DNA from: Christensenella sp. UBA4379
GTDB taxonomy: Bacteria; Bacillota; Clostridia; Christensenellales; Aristaeellaceae
DNA length: 37,230 nucleotides
NCBI GenBank assembly: GCA_002391225.1
Contig: DGRV01000005.1
Coordinates: 1 to 37,230, forward strand
Reading direction: 5' to 3'
Part shown: in pieces, positions 32,098-37,230 of the stretch
How positions within the stretch are numbered: position 1 is the first letter of the stretch
Layout: every line of letters starts with the position of its first letter
Position numbers and translations under genes: made by a program
The notes under the pieces: model-generated
What the model was told of the DNA's origin: nothing
Seen by the model: only the letters and a program-made list of their open reading frames with translations
The model's database searches: none

Positions 32098-32364
32098 ATG
32101 AAACTGAAATATCATCTTGAAACCATTGATATGTCAGATGAAATTATCGCTGTTCCCGTCGGTCAGGGCTCTGATCAGCTGCAGGGCATATTAAAACTCA
32201 ACCAAGCGGGAAAAGAAGTCCTTGAGCTGCTAAAAAATGACACCAGCGAGGAAGAAATCATCCATACGCTGTCCCTCAAATATGAAAACAGCGCTGATCA
32301 GTTAGCTGCTTATGTCCGTCAAACCATTGCTTATCTGAAAGATCAGAACTTGATTGATGATTAA
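32098..32364 (+). CDS. PqqD family peptide chaperone
   Basis: An 88-residue protein of the PqqD type, a winged-helix domain that binds RiPP leader peptides and presents them to the modifying enzyme. It shows the family layout: a beta-rich start (LETIDMSDEIIAVPVG), LQGILKLNQAGKEVLELL, TSEEEIIHTLSLKY and a helical end. GAGG lies about 8 bases before the ATG. Since the maturase already has an N-terminal region that looks like a recognition element, this one may serve the HprK-like kinase or the second peptide (inference). Confidence 0.85.
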   Translation: MKLKYHLETIDMSDEIIAVPVGQGSDQLQGILKLNQAGKEVLELLKNDTSEEEIIHTLSLKYENSADQLAAYVRQTIAYLKDQNLIDD

Positions 32365-32382
32365 AGGATGGGAGAATCACCA

Positions 32383-33117
32383 TTGAAGTTTTTTACAATA
32401 CGGATTGCAAATATCAATATTGGCATCCGGGCAGAATTTCATCGGTCCTATCGATTATTACAGGATTTTGTCGTGGATGAAGAACCTTCCTTCACTGTAC
32501 AGTGCAGCGTAGAAGATTTCGACCGCGAAGCCGCTGAGGTTGAAGCGACATACCAAATCAACGCTCCTGCTGATGTTCGTTTGGAAGTTTCCGCTTTGCT
32601 CCGGAAAATTTCAGAGCGTTTATTAAGCGATCGTATTTTTTTGATCCATGGCGCTGCCATCGCCCTGGATGGCCAGGCATATTTATTTACCGCCCCTTCG
32701 GGCGTCGGCAAAACCACCCACATTTTAAAATGGCTGGATCATTGCCCTGACGCTTTTGTCGTCAATGGAGATAAGCCTTTTATTCTTGTTCCAACGGACA
32801 AAGGGCAGCCGCTTGTCTGCGGTTCCCCCTGGTCCGGCAAAGAAAATATGTATACGAATACCACCGTGCCGCTAAAATCCATCATCCTGATGGAACGCTC
32901 TGAAGACAACCATATCGAGCAAATCTCTTTTGCTGAAGCGTTTCCCTCTTTGTTCCAACAGGTCTATCGTCCTGATGAACCCGAAAAGATGCAGATGACG
33001 CTTCATTTACTGCAGGCTCTGACCCCTTCGGTCAGCTTCTGGCGGTTTCAGTGCAACAATTTCAAAGAGGACTGTTTCCAAGTTGCTTACAGTGCTTTGC
33101 ACGGCTCATCTTCCTAA
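32383..33117 (+). CDS. HprK-like kinase associated with the peptide cluster
   Basis: A 244-residue protein of the HPr kinase-like family, without the HPr-binding N-terminal domain. It has the P-loop APSGVGKTT (residues 104-112), a following VVNGDKPFIL strand, and CGSPWSGKENMY near 146-157. Relatives in lasso and other RiPP clusters phosphorylate a Ser in the precursor; paired with PqqD they form a recognisable unit. I favour the TTG at 32383, with GGGAG 8 bases upstream; an ATG at 32368 lies 3 nt after the PqqD stop but has almost no space for a ribosome site. It is the last gene of the AT-rich island. Substrate unknown. Confidence 0.8.
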   Translation: MKFFTIRIANINIGIRAEFHRSYRLLQDFVVDEEPSFTVQCSVEDFDREAAEVEATYQINAPADVRLEVSALLRKISERLLSDRIFLIHGAAIALDGQAYLFTAPSGVGKTTHILKWLDHCPDAFVVNGDKPFILVPTDKGQPLVCGSPWSGKENMYTNTTVPLKSIILMERSEDNHIEQISFAEAFPSLFQQVYRPDEPEKMQMTLHLLQALTPSVSFWRFQCNNFKEDCFQVAYSALHGSSS

Positions 33118-33409
33118 TATCCGCGCAATCTTTTCTCTGACATTTTCCCGTTTTCCATTGATTTCTCATGGATTCATAATATCAAATACGATTTTCATCT
33201 CAATTTGACACAGTACAATGATCATCTGCAAATCACAGTTCAAATACCCCTTGTATAAAGGTAATGAATAGTGATATAATATGTTTGTTTCCGTATGCAC
33301 AGCATGGTCCGAAAGACAAAAAAATGTCTCGGACTTCTATCTCATGAGGAAGCACACCCCTTGATACACGATGATGCACCCGCCCGCACCGGAAGGGAGG
33401 AAGCGGACG
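33118..33409. other. Non-coding stretch at the right edge of the peptide island
   Basis: About 290 nt without a gene. The left part is AT-rich and contains TTGACACAGT at 33205-33214, also found at 30007-30016 at the other end of the island. The right part has the promoter at 33251-33280 and then returns to high GC in the leader of the kinase gene. Confidence 0.6.
33251..33280 (+). promoter_or_regulatory. Promoter of the anti-sigma-type kinase gene
   Basis: TTGTAT (33251-33256), an 18 nt spacer and a perfect TATAAT (33275-33280). The leader before the ATG at 33410 is about 120 nt. Confidence 0.65.
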
Positions 33410-33817
33410 ATGAAGGAACTGACAGTGGACGCTGTTCTGGAGAACATTCCCTCTGTGACGGCGTTTATCGACGGACAGCTCGAAGCACTGGACTGCTCTA
33501 TGAAAGCGCAGATGCAAATCGATGTCGCCATTGACGAGCTGTTCAGCAACATTGCCCGGTATGCCTATCCGGACGGGCCTGGCAAGGCGACCGTCGGGAT
33601 AGAATTCGACGAAGAAAACCGGATGTGCTCCGTCGTTTTCAGCGACGAGGGCATTCCCTTTGACCCGCTGGCCCAGCAGGCGCCGGATACCAGTCTGCCG
33701 CTGATGGACCGGCCGGTCGGCGGCCTGGGCATCTTCCTGGTAAAGAAGACCATGGACGCGGTCGAATACCGGCATGAAAACGGCCGGAACATTCTGACCA
33801 TCCGAAAACGGATCTGA
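33410..33817 (+). CDS. Anti-sigma factor-type serine kinase (RsbW/SpoIIAB-like ATPase)
   Basis: A 135-residue GHKL-type ATPase. The N-box is IDELFSNIARYAYP, with Glu43 and Asn47 intact; the G1 box is SDEGIPFDP and the G2 region is VGGLGIFLVKK. These match the anti-sigma kinases that bind a sigma factor or phosphorylate a STAS antagonist. The ATG at 33410 has GGGAGG 9 bases upstream; the frame is open for 13 codons more without support. A STAS gene follows 142 nt downstream, the expected partner. No sigma factor gene is next to it, so the target is elsewhere or is not a sigma factor. Confidence 0.88.
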   Translation: MKELTVDAVLENIPSVTAFIDGQLEALDCSMKAQMQIDVAIDELFSNIARYAYPDGPGKATVGIEFDEENRMCSVVFSDEGIPFDPLAQQAPDTSLPLMDRPVGGLGIFLVKKTMDAVEYRHENGRNILTIRKRI

Positions 33818-33882
33818 CGGCGCTCCGCCCGGAGGATGGACCGTCGGACGAAGCATCTGATCATATACAACGATTTTTTATT

Positions 33883-33911
33883 TTGACATTCCCCCACCGT
33901 TCCCCTATTTT
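33883..33911 (+). promoter_or_regulatory. Candidate promoter of the STAS gene
   Basis: Perfect TTGACA (33883-33888), a 17 nt spacer and TATTTT (33906-33911). It would let the antagonist be made independently of the kinase. Confidence 0.5.
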
Positions 33912-33959
33912 TAAAGCGGAACAGATGACCATTGTCAATCAGAAAGGAGAACTCCCACC

Positions 33960-34256
33960 ATGAAAATCACCAAGACTCAGCACGGCAGCGCTCTGGAAAT
34001 CGCCCTGGAAGGCCGTCTGGACACCATGACCGCCCCCGAGCTGGAAGGCGAACTGAACAAATCCCTGGGCGACGTCCAGGAACTGACGCTGGATTTCAGC
34101 GGACTTGAGTACATCTCTTCCGCCGGGCTGCGCGTGCTTCTGAGCGCCCATAAGGCGATGATGAGCAAGGGCGGCATGAAGATCGTTCACGTCAACGACG
34201 TCGTGCAGGAAGTGTTCGAGGTTACCGGTTTCTCCGATATCCTGACGATCGAATAA
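33960..34256 (+). CDS. STAS domain anti-anti-sigma factor
   Basis: A 98-residue single-domain STAS protein of normal length. LEIALEGRLDTMTAPEL leads into LTLDFSGLEYISSAGLRVLL, where Ser53/Ser54 sits at the site phosphorylated by the partner kinase. It ends VFEVTGFSDILTI, the usual last helix. When unphosphorylated it would sequester the RsbW-like kinase. AAGGAG lies 10 bases before the ATG. It forms a row with the kinase upstream and a degenerate partner 40 nt downstream. Confidence 0.92.
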   Translation: MKITKTQHGSALEIALEGRLDTMTAPELEGELNKSLGDVQELTLDFSGLEYISSAGLRVLLSAHKAMMSKGGMKIVHVNDVVQEVFEVTGFSDILTIE

Positions 34257-34296
34257 CCCGAAGGGCCTTCGGCCTAAATCGGAAAGGAATGGCAGG

Positions 34297-34899
34297 ATGA
34301 AAACAGATATCATCACGGTTTCCAGCAGCGGAAGCCAGATGGAGAAGGCCCTGGAACAGGCGGAAAAGGTCGCCGCGTACAAAGGCCTTCCCGCTCAGAG
34401 CGCCCTTCGCCTCCGTCTGCTGACGGAAGAAATGATGGGGATGATGCGCTCCATCACCGGCGAAACGCAGGGTCAGTTCTGGATCGAGGACGAGGACGGG
34501 GTCTATCAGCTCCACCTGCAGGTCAAAACCCGGATGACCAACGAAAAGCGGGAAAGCCTGCTGGAGGTTTCCAGCAGTGGGAAAAACGAGGCGGCCAAGG
34601 GTCTGATGGGCCGGCTGCGGGATTTTTTTGACCGCGGTTCGGACGAGGATATTTTTCAGGCCAGCCCCATGCTGATGTCCGGCATGTACGAACATTCCTC
34701 CTCCCCCTCTCTGGACTGGGAATGGAAGATGACCCAGTACCAGATGGCCCTGGAAGAAGGCGTCCGGCATGACGACAAGAAAGCCCAGGAAGCCTGGGAC
34801 GAACTGGAGAAATCCGTCGTCTCCCACGCGGCGGACGAAATCCAGGTCTGCATCCGCGGGCAAACCGTGGAAATGACCATCGTAAAATCGCTCAGCTGA
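34297..34899 (+). CDS. Third member of the partner-switching row, degenerate GHKL-like protein
   Basis: A 200-residue protein. The N-terminal half resembles an anti-sigma kinase fold: ALRLRLLTEEMMGMMRSITG aligns with the N-box helix but lacks the Asn that holds magnesium, and no G1 or G2 glycine boxes are clear. The C-terminal half is acidic and helical (QYQMALEEGVRHDDKKAQ) and ends IQVCIRGQTVEMTIVK, a strand pattern. It is probably a non-catalytic binding partner or a decoy (inference). GGAAAGGAATGG precedes the ATG at 34297. It follows the STAS gene by 40 nt and is likely co-transcribed. Confidence 0.7.
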   Translation: MKTDIITVSSSGSQMEKALEQAEKVAAYKGLPAQSALRLRLLTEEMMGMMRSITGETQGQFWIEDEDGVYQLHLQVKTRMTNEKRESLLEVSSSGKNEAAKGLMGRLRDFFDRGSDEDIFQASPMLMSGMYEHSSSPSLDWEWKMTQYQMALEEGVRHDDKKAQEAWDELEKSVVSHAADEIQVCIRGQTVEMTIVKSLS

Positions 34900-34938
34900 T
34901 CCGGGCGCGGCCCAGCCTCAGGATGATTTATATCTATG

Positions 34939-34980
34939 ACACGGACTCAATTCCTGCTTGTCCATCAATTGAGTCCGTGT
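34939..34980 (+). terminator. Stem-loop after the partner-switching genes
   Basis: ACACGGACTCAATT (34939-34952) and AATTGAGTCCGTGT (34967-34980) are exact inverted 14-base arms around a 14-base loop. The tail has no clean T-run, so termination is probable only in part; a protein-binding site is also possible. Confidence 0.5.
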
Positions 34981-35031
34981 TGGTCTGTGTTCAGACAGAT
35001 CCAAAAACGCGGCAGATAAGGAGAACAGCGG

Positions 35032-36015
35032 ATGAACGAACGGCTGAACGGGGACGGGCTGGTCCTGTCCGACCGCTATGAGGAGACCATGCAGAGCACG
35101 GTCCTGCCGTACCTGAAAGAGCGGGAAACTGTCCTGACGGTACAGGGCGCGGAAAACAGGCCCCTGTACTGCGTAACCTACCGGGCGGATGAACCGCGGG
35201 GGACCGTCGTCCTCGTCCACGGGTTTACGGAAAACGCCTTCAAGTTCTCGGAAGTGATCTTCTCCCTGCTGCAAAACGGTTTTTGCGTCGTTGCGTACGA
35301 CCAGCGTGGGCACGGCCGCTCCTGGCGGGAAGATAGGCTGAAGGCTGACCCTTCCCTGACCCACGTCCGTCATTTTACCGAGTACGTGCGCGACCTGGAG
35401 GCGGTGTGCGACACCGTCCTTCCCTCCTGCCCCAAGCCCTGGACGGTGTTCTGCCATTCGATGGGCGGGGCTGTCACCAGCCTCTTCCTTTCGGCGCATC
35501 CGGACTGCTTCTCCCGGGCCGTGCTCTGCGCGCCGATGATCTCCCCGAACGTCGGAGCCAACCGCCGGGCCGTCCGCCTGATGTGCGGGACGTTCCGCCT
35601 GATCGGTCAGGGGGAAAAGCGGGTTTTCACCTCCAAGCCCTACGCCGGGCCGGAGAATTTTGACACCTCCTGCGCCACCGGCCGGGAGCGCTTCGACTGG
35701 TACGACAAGGTCAAGCAGCAGCATCCGGAGTTCCAGAACAACGGTCCCACCTACAGCTGGACGCTGGAAGCGATCAAGGTAACGAAAAAACTCCTGTCTC
35801 CCGGCGTGCCGGAGGCAATCGCCTGCCCGGTGCGGCTCTATTCCGCCGAATGGGATTTCAGCGTCATGCCGGAGGAACAAAAGCAGTTCATCGCCCGGGT
35901 GAAGCACGGAGAACAGTTCCCCGTGCCCGGCTCCCGGCACGAGATTTACCGCTCCGGCGACAAGGTGCTCTTCCCCTGGTGGCATGAAGTGCTGACCTTT
36001 TTAAAGGACGCCTGA
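35032..36015 (+). CDS. Alpha/beta hydrolase, lysophospholipase / monoacylglycerol lipase type
   Basis: A 327-residue serine hydrolase. The oxyanion strand VVLVHGFTEN (about 59-68), DQRGHGRSW and the nucleophile elbow CHSMGGA with Ser143 are in order. A late acidic strand, LYSAEWDFSVMPEEQ, and PGSRHEIYRSGD supply the probable Asp and His. No signal peptide is present, so it acts in the cytoplasm or at the inner membrane face, likely on monoacyl lipids. AAGGAG lies about 9 bases before the ATG. The CPBP protease gene begins 2 nt after its stop, so the pair is co-transcribed. Confidence 0.88.
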   Translation: MNERLNGDGLVLSDRYEETMQSTVLPYLKERETVLTVQGAENRPLYCVTYRADEPRGTVVLVHGFTENAFKFSEVIFSLLQNGFCVVAYDQRGHGRSWREDRLKADPSLTHVRHFTEYVRDLEAVCDTVLPSCPKPWTVFCHSMGGAVTSLFLSAHPDCFSRAVLCAPMISPNVGANRRAVRLMCGTFRLIGQGEKRVFTSKPYAGPENFDTSCATGRERFDWYDKVKQQHPEFQNNGPTYSWTLEAIKVTKKLLSPGVPEAIACPVRLYSAEWDFSVMPEEQKQFIARVKHGEQFPVPGSRHEIYRSGDKVLFPWWHEVLTFLKDA

Positions 36016-36017
36016 GC

Positions 36018-36914
36018 ATGGAAAACGGTTGCATGGACAGCTTCCATGAGGCCAGAAGGACCTACAGCCATTGCGCCCTGATCACCCTTTCGGCCCTTTT
36101 GCTGATCCAGGGGCTGGGCCTCCTGCTGAGCTGGCTGATTCAAGGTCTTTCCCTCCGCCCCCAGGACGCCCTGCTGATCACGCAGCTGCCCCTGCCGCTG
36201 GTGCTGATCCCGGCGTATTTTTGGCTGCGCCCGAAAGAACAGGAAGCCGCCGCTCCGGGGGCCATCCATCCAGAGGAATTTCCGGCCCTCTTTCTTGCCG
36301 CCCTGCCCATCATCTACGGCGGGAACCTCTTGGGGAATCTGCTGGCCTCCCTCCTGACCATGGGCCGGGCGGTCAACCGCCTGGGGGAACTGAGCAGCCG
36401 GATGACGGTCCCGCTGGCGCTTTACGTGACCTGCGTGGGCCCGTTGGCCGAGGAGCTTTTTTTCAGGGGAATGATCCTTCCCCGCATGACCCGCTTTGGG
36501 CAGAAAATTGCCCTGGTTTTTTCGGCCCTTCTGTTCGCCCTGTATCACGTCAACCTCTATCAGTTTTTCTACGCCTTCGGCCTTGGGCTGCTGCTGGGGA
36601 CCCTGTACCTGAAAACCGGTAGTATCCGGATGGGATACGTGCTGCACGCGGCGATCAACCTGCTGGGCGGCGTTTTGCCGCCCCTGCTGCTGAGCCTGTC
36701 CCTGGAGGCGGTGGCCGTCTTCGGGCTGATCATGCTGGTGCTGTCCGGCTTCGGCGTGGCTTTTCTGCTCCGTTTCAAACGGGAAACGGTCTTTCCGCCC
36801 GCCCTAAAAGAGCTGCCGCCCGACATCGGCCGGCAGGCCGCTTTCAGGAGCGCGGGCTTTGTCCTGCTGGCGATTCTCAGCCTGGCGGGCTCCCTGCTGG
36901 ACCTGTATCTGTAG
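36018..36914 (+). CDS. CPBP family intramembrane metalloprotease
   Basis: A 298-residue multi-pass membrane protein with the CPBP (CAAX/Abi) signature: LAEELFFRG with Glu145, Glu146 and Arg150, LLFALYHVN with His177, and VLHAAIN with His210 and Asn213. About eight hydrophobic segments are visible. Family members cleave membrane peptides or protect against bacteriocins; a role as self-protection for the peptide cluster 3 kb upstream is possible, but nothing links them directly. The start at 36018 is nearly coupled to the hydrolase stop. Confidence 0.9.
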   Translation: MENGCMDSFHEARRTYSHCALITLSALLLIQGLGLLLSWLIQGLSLRPQDALLITQLPLPLVLIPAYFWLRPKEQEAAAPGAIHPEEFPALFLAALPIIYGGNLLGNLLASLLTMGRAVNRLGELSSRMTVPLALYVTCVGPLAEELFFRGMILPRMTRFGQKIALVFSALLFALYHVNLYQFFYAFGLGLLLGTLYLKTGSIRMGYVLHAAINLLGGVLPPLLLSLSLEAVAVFGLIMLVLSGFGVAFLLRFKRETVFPPALKELPPDIGRQAAFRSAGFVLLAILSLAGSLLDLYL

Positions 36915-36976
36915 TTTCCTGGCAGGGACTCTTTGTCCAATTATTGCTTCATTATAAAAAGAGGAACCGGACGGTT

Positions 36977-37230
36977 ATGAACCGATTTGTTTTGAAAGCG
37001 CCCTACCAGCCCAGCGGGGACCAGCCCCAGGCCATTCAGGCCCTCGCGGACGGCGTGCTGCGCGGGGAAAACGCCCAGGTGCTTTTGGGCGTTACCGGCT
37101 CGGGCAAGACCTTTACGATGGCCTCCGTCATCGAGCGGGTCCAGCGGCCCACCCTGGTGATCGCCCACAACAAGACCCTGGCCGCCCAGCTGTGCAGTGA
37201 GTTCAAGGCCTTTTTCCCGGACAGCGCGGT
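36977..37230 (+). CDS. uvrB: Excinuclease ABC subunit B, N-terminal part (cut by window edge)
   Basis: The first 84 residues are unmistakably UvrB: FVLKAPYQPSGDQPQAI, the P-loop GVTGSGKTFT (residues 38-47) and LVIAHNKTLAAQL. UvrB is the DNA-damage-verifying helicase subunit of nucleotide excision repair. GAGG lies about 12 bases before the ATG. No LexA-type box or clean promoter was found in the 62 nt gap before it. The gene continues beyond the window. Confidence 0.96.
   Translation, partial: MNRFVLKAPYQPSGDQPQAIQALADGVLRGENAQVLLGVTGSGKTFTMASVIERVQRPTLVIAHNKTLAAQLCSEFKAFFPDSA

Noticed and set aside
33205..33219. TTGACA at 33205 followed by TACAAT as a promoter
   Set aside because: The two boxes are only 3 nt apart, and no -10 lies at 17 nt; the promoter at 33251-33280 fits better.
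36933..36958. TTGTCC and TATAAA upstream of uvrB as a promoter
   Set aside because: The spacer is only 14 nt, too short for sigma-A; uvrB may be read from upstream or from an unseen promoter.

Overview
The window looks like a chromosomal segment of a GC-rich member of the Bacillota, class Clostridia, probably a gut or rumen anaerobe. The evidence is strong Shine-Dalgarno sites (AGGAGG type), frequent TTG starts, sigma-A promoters with 17-18 nt spacers, a clostridial DUF5685/DnaJ/zinc-ribbon gene row, and many small secreted or signalling proteins. The family-level placement is inference. Most of the window is GC-rich; about 29,600-33,280 is clearly AT-richer and carries a peptide-modification cluster that looks acquired. 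No rRNA, tRNA, CRISPR array or intact insertion sequence was found.

Layout. 1-5,160: thymidine kinase (tdk, minus, cut by the edge), divergent from dnaE, then a DUF1858 protein and thrH. 5,171-9,454: a 1150-residue secreted modular protein and an unknown 205-residue protein. 9,523-11,111: a stand-alone ATPase with a nuclease-like tail, behind a palindrome and a perfect-consensus promoter. 11,235-13,432: DUF5685, J-domain and zinc-ribbon membrane proteins. 13,497-14,524: an aldo/keto reductase. 14,677-22,668 (minus): a LacI-type regulator with its own operator, a ferric/sugar-phosphate-type ABC transporter (binding protein, fused permease, ATPase), a sugar isomerase-like protein, an apparently exported PLP-dependent decarboxylase and a GNAT acetyltransferase, probably one autoregulated operon. 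22,750-27,184: a secreted metallo-beta-lactamase-fold protein and a 1130-residue SdrD/Cna-B-repeat surface protein. 27,299-29,566 (minus): an aconitase-family hydratase.

29,612-33,117: a compact RiPP-like island with a strong promoter, a radical SAM/SPASM maturase, a Cys/Gly-rich candidate precursor, a double-glycine-leader peptide, a PqqD-like peptide chaperone and an HprK-like kinase. No exporter or leader peptidase is visible. 33,251-34,899: a partner-switching module (anti-sigma-type kinase, STAS antagonist, degenerate third partner) without a sigma factor. 35,032-37,230: an alpha/beta hydrolase, a CPBP membrane protease and the start of uvrB.

The most unusual pattern is a set of seven-base-period tandem repeats at six places. 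Five lie just upstream of start codons (tdk, dnaE, the zinc-ribbon gene, the SdrD-like gene, the aconitase gene) and one upstream of the DUF5685 promoter. The repeat sequence differs among sites while period, position and orientation are kept. When translated, they create false N-terminal extensions.
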